A stretch of DNA of 64,000 bases, from the NCBI GenBank assembly GCA_014529385.2, contig CM043958.1, positions 89,549,025 to 89,613,024 of the forward strand, given 5' to 3'. Under the pieces are notes generated by a model, which saw nothing but the letters and a program-made list of their open reading frames with translations, was not told where the DNA came from and made no database searches. A program made the position numbers and the translations under genes. Of the stretch, positions 40,600 through 52,300 are shown one piece after another. The stretch is from Adiantum capillus-veneris. Lineage: Eukaryota; Streptophyta; Polypodiopsida; Polypodiales; Pteridaceae. Each line of letters starts with the position of its first letter. Position 1 is the stretch's first letter.

Positions 40600-42759
40600 A
40601 CAAAATCAGCTGCACATATTGTTTTGAGCCAGTATCAAAAAATCCAATTCAGCTTCAACAATTCGGATTCAACTTTAGCAACTCAAATTTAGATCTTCTG
40701 CACTTCTGGAATTAAAGCTTTTGAGAAATTCTGAATATTTCAGACATCAGATCCAGCCAACACCGAAAAAAGGTTTTGGTACACTCTAGAAAACCCTTGC
40801 TAGATACCCTTGTTGCTTGCCTAACTCAAAACTGACTTACCCAGCTTACATATTTAGGAGCTCGAAGCTCATAAGTACCTCAAGTCTGTGTACACTCTCC
40901 ACGAGGCTGTTGCTCCACTTGAATCTCGCATAATGTTGCAGTGACAAACACTGTCTGCACACTTGATGCTGAACCAGAGTTTTGATGCTAAACCAAAACT
41001 CTCCTACTGAAACACAGCTCTAATGTTGATCCATGTACAACCACCCAATAGGGATGCAAGACGGGCATGTGGCCCTTTATCCCAGCATCTCTCTTCTCTC
41101 GCTCTACATTTTCAACACAGTCGAGAAGAAGAGACAAACCTGCTGCCGTCACTCAAAACGTTGCAGCCACAGCGTGCGAAAGCACTCTAAGGAAAGAGTC
41201 TCTTTGGCAACTTGAAGGCTTCTACAAGTAGGATTTTGAAACACTCACGCAATGGAGGGCACGTGATCCTATTCTTAGACAACCTTGGGGACATGTTTAT
41301 GCTGACATTTTTGAAGCACAAGGCCACAAAGAGAGCATGTTGTTTTGCTTGCTCAACAAGCAACGTGGTGAAAACACACCAAAAGTGTGTCTCAACTTCT
41401 CGAGTAGTGAAGGTGAAACAAGACTAACGTCAACAATTAGCTATGGAAAGTGTATTGAGTAGTATCTAGTAAGCTGCATTCGTACATAGGAGGTCCTCAA
41501 GCGAGGTGGAGATCCGTTTTGTCTCAAGATTCTGAAGCCAAAGGCAAATGCAAGAGCTTGCAAGAGGACAAAAGCAAAGGCAAGCTTGGCAGGATAGTGG
41601 CAATAGATATTCAATACAAGAAATCTGCATGGCACGTCTAGTCAGGTGGACGTTGCCGCAACTTGCTTCAGCTAGAGAGAGGCTTGTGAGCAATAGAGAG
41701 GGGTAAAAGGAGTTCCCTATACACGATTCGGGCCCTTGTGTTGGAGTTCAAGTTATCGGTGTTTGAATTCGTGAGTCAGAGTGCAAGAAATATGCATCTA
41801 GCAAGGCACCAATGCGACATATACAAAACACTATAGATGTGCACGAAATCCATTGTTGTTGGCTGGATTGTGGACATGATGTATCCTAAAAGTTCATTGT
41901 CTAGGAAAGTTTAGACGTGACGTGTTCACAGTTTAGAAATGGGGATTGTGGGACATAGTGTGGTCTATGGTTCAAATTTCTGTTAGCCAACTGATGCTCA
42001 AAATGGAATTCTGCTGGTAAAAGGTTGGTGGTAGCAAATCCGAGGTGTATCCAATAGTTTGCAGTTGATGGGGTGTTTATGGTAGATTCTTCATCAACTT
42101 GGTCTTCCTACATATGTCCACTATGAGATACATTAAAATAAGGGGTTTCTATATTCAATTTTGGAACAAAATCTTGAAATACAGGATAATTTTATTCATT
42201 CAAACATCTAAAAAAGGGAATTTTTAAATTACTCTACGAATGCACATTATATAGGGAGGTATTGAATAGTGCACCTCCCTGAGTGCTAACAGCACACAGG
42301 AAGACCTTCCATGCATTAACTTCCCCTGTTACTAGCTTGTGATAGTGCCTAGGGCAATGTATGGCCCAACTGTTGAATACTAGTACAGATGCCTTTGAGC
42401 CACACTGGCTGACTTTGAGCCATGCATTGATAGTTTATCTAGTGTTATATTGGTGCATCATCACCTCTAAGCCTAAGGATTCTATGTTAGCATTCCTACC
42501 TTCTTTTTCTCAATATGATCACTTTTTTTGAGCTTTGTTTGACCTCATAGGTTAGATCACCTCATGAGTTGAAGGGGGATTTTTTAGCTCAATGGGATAC
42601 TACTATAGGCTAGCACCCTACACCTAACATAATGAATTAGGTCATTGTATACCGACACAGTCACTGATGTCATTTGCATCTCTTGTGCCTATAAAAGCCA
42701 CCACTCTTGTACAGTATATGGTTTAGTTGGTTCATTCTCATTGAGTTGCCTCGTGTCAA

Positions 42760-42760
<1 letters not shown>
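40600..42760. other. Non-coding, probably LTR-derived DNA
   Basis: No frame with a recognised domain on either strand. Directly upstream (minus sense) of the copia gag start, so the first few hundred bases are presumably its 5' UTR and LTR. Terminal repeats could not be matched. Confidence 0.35.
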
Positions 42761-42762
<2 letters not shown>

Positions 42763-42801
<39 letters not shown>

Positions 42802-42826
42802 CCCAACTGAAAAAGTTTATTATAAC

Positions 42827-42920
<94 letters not shown>
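42763..42920. repeat. (CT)n and 92-bp (AT)n microsatellites
   Basis: CT run at 42,763-42,799, then after 29 bp a perfect AT run at 42,829-42,920. Frames reading YIYIYI or LSLSLS across them are not genes. Confidence 0.97.
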
Positions 42921-42923
<3 letters not shown>

Positions 42924-44860
42924 TGTTTGTATGATTGATATATAAAAATGTAAATCTTTGTGGAAAGATATGAGTTGTTATAACATAAATGATGACTAAA
43001 AAACCTTTAGCTTCTATTAAAGAATAAACCAAAGCCATACTTGGGCTTGGTAACTCCCTAAAAGAAGAAAGTGAGGAATCATTCACAACAAAAAACTTTG
43101 ATAGGAATTATTATGGTCCTTTGTCTTCCACTTCTTATCTAAATTTTGTTGTTATCTAGATTTTATTGCATAACAAATTCAACAAAGTAAAGACAAATAA
43201 AATTGACTATAATTCTAAAGTACCGACATAAGAAAATATATACAATTAATGCAAGTTTTGATGGTATATAATTGTTAGGCCGCCAAAAACCTTAATCAAT
43301 GTATGAATCGGCAAGAGCACTAATTTGCGACCCTTTTGTACCATTATGTTCATGGGGATCTATAAAGCCAAATGCGCTCTGTGTTCTATAATTGTATCTA
43401 ATGATGAAGCTGTATTCTAATAAGAATGATGATATTATTACAATGGATTTGGTTTGGTCTCTTGTACATTATCTGTGTGTAATGGTGTAATCTTGAATTC
43501 TGTATGTAGTCATCTTTATACACGGATAACAATAATGGAAGCATCTTGCACATATTGAATTGAATACATTTGAAATTGGTTTTTTTCCCTCCATGCCACA
43601 TAAAAAGAAACCACATATTATAGTGAGTGCAAATTTTGATGCTATGAATTATTTGCTCATATACCTTTGAAAACCCTCACACATGGTCATATAATTCTTC
43701 TAAAAAACCCTTCCTTGCACGTACATGGTCCGATAAGTTTTCCTTGGTTGATCCCCCGAGGATAACCTTACGTAGCTTTAGTCACTTCTCTAGTAGAAGC
43801 TAGTAATTGAGTCTTTAGTGCAACAACTACTACAAGGTGGTTAACATGTGGCTTTTGAAAATAAGAAGCATAACAAAGACCATGAGAATTATTATACATA
43901 TGAAAGGAAATAAATGTGTGCATGACTAGCAGTTATGCGCAAAGATGTGGATTATGGTTAAAATTAGAGTTGTCTCTCAAAAAAAGCGTGGAATAAATGA
44001 TAAGCGGACACATGTTTTTCCTTTGATGAGTGAAAATCTCGATAGAGGTTAACAATTCTACGTTAATGATGGGTGCATACTTAATGAAGGGAGAGTATTT
44101 GTACCTTTAGACTCAAACCCTGGGCACCAATTTGTTTACAAGTGTCACAATAGTCCAAGTGTTGTTCATACTCATGACTCCCTCACCCTCATGATTGCTA
44201 GACCTATGCATGAATATAAAGGCAATTCTATTTGTTGTGTTTACTTATGAATGTTAAACATTATGTCTTATGTGCCAATTTGACAAGGCAAGGCATCTCA
44301 AGGCAAGTGGGTTCACATCCATTAGAGAGCTTTGATGGAGAACAAGAAATTATTTTTTTGATAAATTCCTATGTTTGGACTCCCAATTACAAATTGTAAT
44401 AGGAAAACAATAGTATTATCAAAAAGAATATTTTCACTTTTGTTTTTACCACAAAACTCCTTCAAGAGGAAGGGGAAGTGATGTTAAGACAAGGGTCTTG
44501 TTAGGCAAGGTTGAGAAAAGGGGCTATATACCAGCAAATCCTATGAATAGGATGGATGGGTGGTGATGAACCCGATTCTTTCCTAGTTGTGCATATTAAG
44601 TTGTGCTTTTGCTCCATGCTCCCACATGAACTTTCTTTGCATTGCTTCTATGATTCCCAAAGGTAATGTTTCAACGCTAGAATGATTAGGGAGGGATGTA
44701 AACCCTCATGCAAGTTCAACTCTTATTGGTGTTTATCTATTTGTTGAGGATGAAAGTCTCAATGTGTCACTCACAACAATCATGAAAATTAAATTTTTGC
44801 AGATTGTAAAATGGTGTATTTTCATTGGGCACATAGTTCAAAACTATTGGAAAAGGCCAA
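42921..44860. other. AT-rich intergenic DNA
   Basis: Nearly 2 kb with stops in all frames and no element ends recognised. Confidence 0.45.
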
Positions 44861-44864
44861 CGGG

Positions 44865-44935
44865 ATCATAACCTAGTGGTTAAGGTGGATGTGTGGGTGC
44901 GTAAAGACCAATATTCGATACCTAGTGACATCTTT
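44865..44935 (+). mobile_element. tRNA-derived SINE head
   Basis: A-box-like TAACCTAGTGG at 44,869-44,879 and B-box-like TATTCGATACC at 44,912-44,922, 43 bp apart. The layout (…CCTAGTGGTTAAGG…GCGTAAAGACC…TTCGATACC…) is that of plant Au-type SINE 5' regions. The 3' body and tail could not be delimited, and it is not a folded tRNA gene. Confidence 0.55.
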
Positions 44936-45715
44936 CAAATTTCAATATACCTCAGAAGACTATTTTGCTCAATCTAAAGAAACGGTTTTGAAGGGCTTTC
45001 TATTCTTTCAAACGACAAGTACAGAAAGTGGTAGTAGGGACTCTTCCCTATGGAAGGGCATACTTTAATTTTGCACTTCTAATGACAATATATCACAAAA
45101 ATTATACGTCAAATTTTAGGCAACATGTTTGTTGAACAATATAAGTAGAATATCTATTTACGAGCCTGAGTGTAGGTCAAAACATTCTCCAACTAGCATT
45201 TCAGGTATACATGAAGAATAGACAAGACTCATGTCTATGCATTCTAAATTAGATGGGCATCTTAATATGTTCCCCTTCTATTGGCATTGATAGGTGCACT
45301 TTATTCCTCTTTTCTACTGCAAGGCAATTTTTGAACAAGCCCTTTTAATAACTAATTCAAGAAAAGTTTGACCTTCAACGACAGGAAGAATCGCATACAA
45401 AGGGGAAAATGAGCATCAAATCCTATCTTAGGGGATCCTCAACCTCTCTCTATGAAGTGGCGGGAGAGATTAGTAGGGCTTCGTAAATGTAGTCATGTGG
45501 GAGTAGGCTGACCAGGCTATATAACTTCATTTTTCATTTCACAAATTCAGGGTCTCTCATTTCTTGCAAAATAAGTAAAATAATTAGCAACACATTTGGA
45601 ACAGCTTGTTCTTTGTATTGTTGTTGGAAGTGCGACAACAAAAGCGAAGGCTGGATGCGGGCCTGCGAGAGTGGTGCAGCGCGAACAGGGAAGTCTGTGT
45701 GTTGCAGCGGAGATC
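44936..45715. other. Region upstream of the PWI-like exon
   Basis: No coding frame or repeat is recognised. The last few hundred bases should hold the promoter and 5' UTR of the gene that starts at 45,716; no clear TATA box was seen. Confidence 0.35.
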
Positions 45716-45847
45716 ATGAACCCTTTGCGAGAGATAGGGCGTACATTTACTCTGAATATGGGGAGCGATGGTGCTGCTTCCCTGCAGAAGGTCATCCTAA
45801 AGAAGCTCACCGAGTTTATGGGCGATTACTCAGATGATGTTCTTGCG
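45716..45847 (+). CDS. First exon of a probable PWI-like/CCCH zinc-finger protein gene
   Basis: ATG at 45,716 is the first ATG in the frame. Forty-four codons encode MNPLREIGRTFTLNMGSDGA and LQKVILKKLTEFMGDYSDDV-LA, then a donor GCG|GTATTC at 45,848 in phase 0. The motif K(L)xEFMGxYxDDxLA, expected to continue EYV, matches the N-terminal PWI-like fold of plant CCCH zinc-finger proteins related to RNA processing. The family call rests on about 25 residues. No second exon was found, so either the intron is very long and carries the transposons from 46 kb on, or the gene is truncated. A CA run (45,885-45,918) opens the intron. Confidence 0.45.
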
Positions 45848-45883
45848 GTATTCTCAGGCCTATCTCCACACGCACGCACGCAT

Positions 45884-45918
<35 letters not shown>

Positions 45919-46649
45919 ACACCTGAGGGAAACTCAAAGTGACGCTCAGGCACCTATAGTAAATGCAATGCCATTGCATGGTTGATACCGTGTTCCAGGT
46001 TTCACATGAGTAACACGTTTTCCTTGCTGATGTTTACTTTATCGATAACTATTACGAGACGTCATTCTAGGCGTTCAGTTTGCACATCATTCGTTTCCCA
46101 TGGGTGGTTGCATTTATGTTGTATGGATGAAGTAGCCTTGCTTAATTAGCATTATTACCATTTTGACTCTTCTAGCACATATTCACATATTTGCAAGATA
46201 TGTTGTCGGTTGAGATCACTTTCCCCGAAAAGTTTATTGCATGTAGACTTGTAGTTAAGCTTATCTTCACATAATACTTATTCATGTTCTTCTCGTGGAA
46301 CAAGGAAAAGTGTTCTCATCATAACTCTAAAGAGTGTATGCCTTTTTTTGGAAGACGTGAGTTGTAGTAAGGTTTTTGCAAATGCACGTTAACTCTTAGA
46401 GAACTAGAAGATGTATAAGGGGTTCTTTGTGCTTGTGTAATATGGACTTGCCATTTTGTCGTACTTGTTTTTATTTAGTGGATGTCTAGCCGTGATGAGC
46501 TAAGTCTTCCATGCATCTTCAAAGCTGTGACAAAAACTCAGTATGCAAACCGTAGTATTTATGTTTGCTTGTGGGTGGCTTGGGTTGTGTGTGGGAGCCT
46601 ATATTGATACCTATGATAGAGCTCTTAACAAGAGTGTATCTCAAAGATG

Positions 46650-46765
46650 TTTTACTGTTCGGGGAGTTTCTCTCTCTCTGGGTGAGCCTATAAAGGGTGG
46701 TGTGTGTGTGTTTTACTGGCCGGGGAGTTTCTCTCTGGGTGAGCCTATGAAGGGTGGTGTGTATT
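46650..46765. repeat. About 60-bp imperfect tandem repeat
   Basis: TTTTACTG..CGGGGAGTTTCTCTCTGGGTGAGCCTAT.AAGGGTGGTGTG occurs twice, separated by GT runs. Confidence 0.75.
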
Positions 46766-47706
46766 GTGAGTGTGTGTGTGTGAGCGTAGAGGTTTTTGGG
46801 TTGTAGGTTGGCTATCCATATAGTTGGCATCCATATAGAGGTCTGTTTTGAGGGGGGAGAAGGGAGTATGACGCTTTATTTTCCCATGTTTAGTGCCTCC
46901 CTTTGTGTTGTCAAAAATGCATGCCGATGCTCGTAGATAGCATGAGGGTCCAAAAGCGAGTGTGTACCACTTGAAAACCATAGCAGTTGAAGGAGTGCAG
47001 TTGCATTCCTCAGCACAAGGAGACTTGCTTTTGCTTCGTTCTAGTGAATAGGAAGGCATATCTATGATTGCATGTCGTGTCAGGATTTGTTTTTCAACTA
47101 GGAGGAGGTGTCAAAGTGGTAGCAAATAAAGTGTGCGAATGATGAATGGGGTGAAGAAGACTTTGTTTGAGTGTAGACAGCCACAAAGATTGGATCACCA
47201 TGTCCCGGATGTTCGTCCAAATTTGCCGTGCACAAGTGATTTGGACATGCCCAATGCTAGAGGATTCAAGAGGTTTAATATCCTCAAGACTAACAACGTA
47301 GGATTACTTGCAAGGACAGATAAGTAGATTGATTTCTAGGAAGATTATTCTTCTCGATGTTGAGAAGACGGAATTGAGTTAACAGATTCTCGGATAAGGA
47401 AACTTCTGATCTTTGGAAAGACGCGAATGACAAGTTTCTACGCGACTCATAAGATTGATGATTGCTGAAAAGATATCCTCGAGGCACTAGAAGGACATGA
47501 ATTTCTCCTAATGGAGTCAAGTACCTTAGCTACTTTCAAACCGGTAAGGTAAGTATTGAAATATTGAATTTTTATTTAATTTAATTTGTAAGTTCTCTTT
47601 TGAGAAAGGGCTACCTCAACTCACCATTGAGCAACATTTGGAATTTTTCCGATTTCTCCCCTGCTAGCTCAGTTGCATCTCTACAATTGAGGACAACTGT
47701 TTATAG

Positions 47707-47815
47707 GGATGTTGCTAAATTAGCTTTATCTGACAAAAAAGTAATTCTAAATGAATTATTGGAATTTTAAGTGAGAGGGTTTTCTCACTCGAGACATCGA
47801 GTACATATATTCCTA
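47707..47815. repeat. Dispersed ~100-bp repeat, copy 2
   Basis: Second copy of the repeat at 23,841-23,945, same orientation, starting AGCTTTATCTGACAAAAAA. Confidence 0.65.
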
Positions 47816-48649
47816 GGTAACTCAAAAAAGAAGGGCTTGTCCAGACTCCAACCTCTCCTCGTTCCTCTTTTCCACTCATTGAGAGCGGACCTTGCACTTA
47901 GCGACAGTCCAATTGATTTTAGTTGGAAAAAAGCAATCTTGGTGTGAGTGCAAGGCTGCCCAGGTGTGCACCCGCAGGAAGGAGTTGAGCCTGGGTAAGA
48001 GAAAAGTCTTCTTAAATGCGATTTATAAGTTGGTTTCCATTGGTATCTGTCTCTGGGAAGTTCCCACAAGCGGTGTATGAAGAAAACAGATCTGGTAACG
48101 CACCATCCTCAATTGGCGCTCGCTGCTGTTGCATGCTTCCCCCCCCCCCCCCCCCCCCCCTGCGCCATCGTTGCCCCTCACCCCCCCCTCTCTCTCGCCC
48201 TCGCGCTGCCGCCCCTCGCCCTCGCGCTGCCTCCCCTGCCCCCCCCTCTCGCCCTCGCTCTGTCTCCCTCGCCCAGCCCAGCCCGCCACCGTTGCCCCCA
48301 GCTGCCCGCCGCTCTCGCCCCTAGCTGCCCTTTAACCCGCCCGCTGCCCCCCTATTCCCTGGCTGTTTTCTCCCCCCCCCGGCCCCCCCCCCGGCAGCCT
48401 TTTGTTCCTTCGCTCGCCACTGTATCCTTCCCTCCATCCCCCCCCCCCCGGTCCGCATTGCCCCCGAAGGTTTTCTGCACCTGGCTCTGCATCGCTTTTT
48501 CTTCGGACTAGTGTTCGGCGTACTCGATTGCAGTTCTTCTTCACCATCCGCTTCTTCGACTCAGCAGTAGACACAGATGGAGGCTCCAGCTCTGCCACAG
48601 AGGGACGCCGACGGCTAGGAGATCTCTTGGCAGTGCCTTTGCCACGAGT

Positions 48650-49321
48650 CGCCTAGCGAGAGAGGGTCAGCCCTTCTTGCGGCCCCCTCTGCAGATTCAG
48701 ACATCTTCCCTTGCAGCTATCCCTCGTGGTCTGACGAGCATTGACCTCCGACGCCGCTGGGATTTCTTCGATTACGGATTCACTCGCTTTCTCGGCGATT
48801 CCGCAGCAGACCACGAGGCAGCCTGCTTCAGAGTCCACGCTCTGTTCCTCGCCGCTAGGGGGACAGAGGCCTTGGACTCCGCAGTTGGTTTCTCCTTTCC
48901 CCTTTGTGGTCGGACCGAGACAGAGTGGTCCCTAGACTCAGTGGTGGGATGGTTGCATACACAGGTTCTCGAGTTCTCTCACCACATGGGAGAACTTGGA
49001 GTTACAGATTTGCTGCAGACTTTGTGGCCACTGGCCAAGTTTGCGATGACACCCCTAGACTCAGCAGGATGTAGGCACATTGTGGTGTACTTTTTTGCTG
49101 ATACGCAGTGTTTGCCTTGCTATGTATACATTCACGAGGACTCCTGGAGAGAGGAGGTTGCTTTGCGCACAGCTCGCTCTGCTTGGGCTTGGGCCAGGCA
49201 CTCACTACAGGCTCGCCTATCTAGAGGACGCACTGATGCGGATTACTCCCCATCCAAGCCTGCCTCGAAGATAGCCCGTCTTGCTGCTGCGGCAGCATCT
49301 GTTCTCTCTCGCTCCCCATGA
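48650..49321 (+). CDS. LINE-A ORF1-like frame
   Basis: Open without a clear ATG from about 48,650 to TGA at 49,319-49,321. It encodes LTSIDLRRRWDFFDYGFTRF, a Trp/Phe-rich middle (YVYIHEDSWREEVALRTARS) and a basic Ala-rich tail. No zinc knuckle or RRM is obvious. Its stop overlaps the ORF2 start as ATGA (49,318-49,321), suggesting reinitiation or coupled translation. A candidate ATG at 48,573 lies in another frame, so the N-terminus may be frameshifted. Confidence 0.5.
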   Translation, partial: RLAREGQPFLRPPLQIQTSSLAAIPRGLTSIDLRRRWDFFDYGFTRFLGDSAADHEAACFRVHALFLAARGTEALDSAVGFSFPLCGRTETEWSLDSVVGWLHTQVLEFSHHMGELGVTDLLQTLWPLAKFAMTPLDSAGCRHIVVYFFADTQCLPCYVYIHEDSWREEVALRTARSAWAWARHSLQARLSRGRTDADYSPSKPASKIARLAAAAASVLSRSP

Positions 49322-52300
49322 GGATCGTCTCGTGGAACGTGCAGGGATTAGGTGGGCCCTAGTTTTCGCGACAGCGGGGCCGATTGCGTCAGGAGCTTCA
49401 GCGTTGCCTTGTGGGAGGAGAGATTGATCTCCTTATGCTTCAGGAGCACCATTTGTCTGAGAGCCGCATTCGGCGATGTGGTCAGATTTTGCGGGGACGT
49501 TATGATACCTTTTGGTCAGCTGCTTTTGGACCTGGAGGCATCTAGGGTGGGGTATGTATGACTATTGCGGACTCATTGCAGCAGGCCATTGTGGGCAGAG
49601 GGATTATTGTGCCAGGCAGGGCTCAGTGGATTACTTTGCAGGTTCAGGGTGGCCTTGTGGGCTTCCTGAACATCTATGCGCCCAATGTGGCGAGTGCTCG
49701 TGCAGAGTTTTGGTCACAGATTGTTGAGTCCTTGCCACAAGTTGACCATTGGTGTGTAGGAGGGGACTTCAACATGTTGGAGGACCCCTTTGACAGGATC
49801 GGAGGAAGCCATGCTACTGTACATGGAGTCGAGTTAGCAGCTTGGGAGAGGTTGTGTATGACTTTGAGGGTCTCGGATACATGGCAGCATTCTGGCTTTG
49901 TGAGGCCTCCGGAGAGTCTTGCCTTCTCTAGATCGGACCGCAGAGTGGGAGGAGTGAATCTATCGCGCATAGATCGCTTCTACACTAGTGACCACTTCAG
50001 TGACTTGGGGGGATCAGTGGGCATCGTGGCAGGGACATCCTTCTCGGACCATGCACCAGTGATCCTCACAGTGGCAGACAGGCAGAGGAGTGGGAGCAGG
50101 ATGCTTCGCATCCCAGAGCGGTTCTTGTTGGACTCAACACTCAGAGAGAGGGTAGAGGCTCTCTGGACAGAGGGCATGGACAATGAGGCTCTTCCTGCAG
50201 ACAGAGTGGCCTTAGGCCTAGCTCAGCTTAGCCACTTTTTTTCTCCAGGAGTCTTTGGCTCGACGGGCTGCAGCGAGAGAGGAGTAGCAGCGTCTCAGAC
50301 GAGGCATTGCTTCACTACAGAGGATGCAGGAGCAGCATCCAGACAGTCCATGGTTGGAGGAGCAGTTACAACAGGCTCGACAGGAGCTTGCTTGCACAGA
50401 GGAGAGGCGCCATGAGTTTGCCTTTCACCGACAGGCATCTCAGTGGACTCAGGTGGGTGACAGAGTGACAGGTGCTTTTTTTGAGACAGTGGGACCTCGG
50501 CACTCGCATGCCAAGGTCAATCAGCTGAGGAGACCCGATGGGTGAGTTGTTTGTGAGCCTGAGGATATGCGTGCAGTTGCTACTGACTTTTACCGTGAGC
50601 TACTGTCGGCTAAGCCCCAGTCAGAGAGACAGGATGCATGCAGGGAGCAGGTTTGGGCGCAGATGCCTTGTCTTGTGACTGAGGAGATGCGCCAGAGGCT
50701 AGAGATACCTCTTCAGCTTGAGGAGCTGCACACGGCTCTTAGGGCCCTCCCTCGTGGTAGCTGTCCAGGTGAGGATGGGCTGACTCCCAGCTTCTTCTTG
50801 GAGTACTGGGACCTGCTTGGCCCAGATCTTTGTAGTGCCTTTCAGTACATTCTGCACACAGGAGTGATGCCGGATAGCATGAGTGAGGGCCTGATTTACC
50901 TCATTCCGAAGGAGGGTGGCTCCTTGGATGAGATTCGACAGTGGCGCCCCATCACCATCCTCAACTCAGCTTACAAAATTCTTGCCAAGGCTGTGAGTTT
51001 GAGGATTCAGCCACTTTTGGAGAGCCTTATACATGGGACTCAGACAGGTTTTGTCAAGGAACGCAGTATCCTTGACAACATCTTCACTTTTTGGGAGGCT
51101 TCTGCCCTGGCACGTCTCCATGGGGAGGACCTTGTGATTCTTCTTCTCGATTTTGAGAAGGCATACGACAGAGTTGATTGGGACTTTCTAGAGGGCACGC
51201 TTCGCAAGATGGGCTTCTTAGATGCTTGGATCAGAGGGGTGTCAGCTTTATACAGACAGGCTCACAGTCAGGTGCTTTTGGCAGGAGGTAGAGGTGAGCG
51301 CTTCATGCTCACACGATCGGTCAGACAGGGTTGTCCTCTTGCCCCCTTTCTCTTTCTGTTCTATGCGGAGGCGATGAGCAGATTTTTGGTGTCACAGCAG
51401 GTTGGTTTGAGGGGCTTAGCACTCCCTATACGGGGAGATGAGCTCCTGGACGCTGGGTTTGCAGACGATTCAGCCTTGTCCTTAGAGGGTCAGGAGGCCA
51501 ATTTACACAGATGTGGGCAGGCTTTGGAGACCTTCTACTGTGCATCAGGCGCACTGATCAACTGGAGAAAGACAGTGGCTTTCTCGGTTGGTAGTGCTCC
51601 TGTGCGAGATTGGATGCCAGGAGAGGGTTTCAGGTGGATTCCTCCAGGGACTGCAGTTCGGTACTTGGGTTGTCAGGTTGGTTTGGACTCGTCCCCCGAG
51701 CAGCAGATTGCTCCTCTGCTCTTGTCCATCAGGAGAAAGCTGTTACATTGGAGCTTAGCACGACTTTCGCTGATTGGTAGCGTAGTAGTTGCCAACCAGG
51801 TGTTGTTGGCGACTATGTGGTACATCCCTTCTTGCTGGATCTTCTCGAGTTCTTGGATCAGCCAGGTAGAGAGGCTGATCAGGAACTTCCTTTGGTCAGG
51901 TCGCGACACTCAGATTGCCCGAGCCAAGGTGGCTTGGTCGGTCATCACACTTCCTTGTTCGCAGGGAGGGCTTGGTATCATTGATCCTGCACAGCAGAGG
52001 AGAGCCCCTCTTGGGAAGTTCGTCGTCAGAGGACTTCTTCTAGGTGAGGAGCCCTGGAAGGAGTTCTTGCTGCAGAGGCTTCGTGCCAGGGTGCCTCAGT
52101 CAGGAGGCCCTTGGCAACCTTCGACCAGATGGATCTTTACAGAGTTGCACCGAGTTGGTTTGAGCAGGAGACTGGAGGACCGATTCGCTGTGAGTTTGCT
52201 GTGTTCTTGGGAGCTATTACGGCGTGGCCTAGAGCAGAGATAGCCGACGTGCACGGAGGAGCGCCGACGGAAGCCCCTCGTCTGGAACCCCATGGTTAGC

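Larger units (their letters stand above)
45848..48019. other. Presumed intron or intergenic DNA
   Basis: Contains a CA run at 45,885-45,918, a GT-rich tandem repeat at 46,650-46,765 and the dispersed repeat at 47,707. No protein domain was recognised. It ends at the target duplication of LINE-A. Confidence 0.45.

Noticed and set aside
42645-43086. Frames of 70-97 codons on both strands reading YIYIYI and LSLSLS
   Set aside because: They are produced by the (AT)n and (CT)n microsatellites and carry no domain.
44865-44935. Functional tRNA gene
   Set aside because: Only A and B boxes are recognisable; I could not form acceptor and anticodon stems.
46519-47059. Frames around 46.5-47.1 kb on both strands
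   Set aside because: They run through CA/GT-rich repeats and show no conserved motif.
48016-48656. Proline-rich frames of 80-144 codons
   Set aside because: All three frames are open because of long C runs. This is the 5' region of LINE-A.
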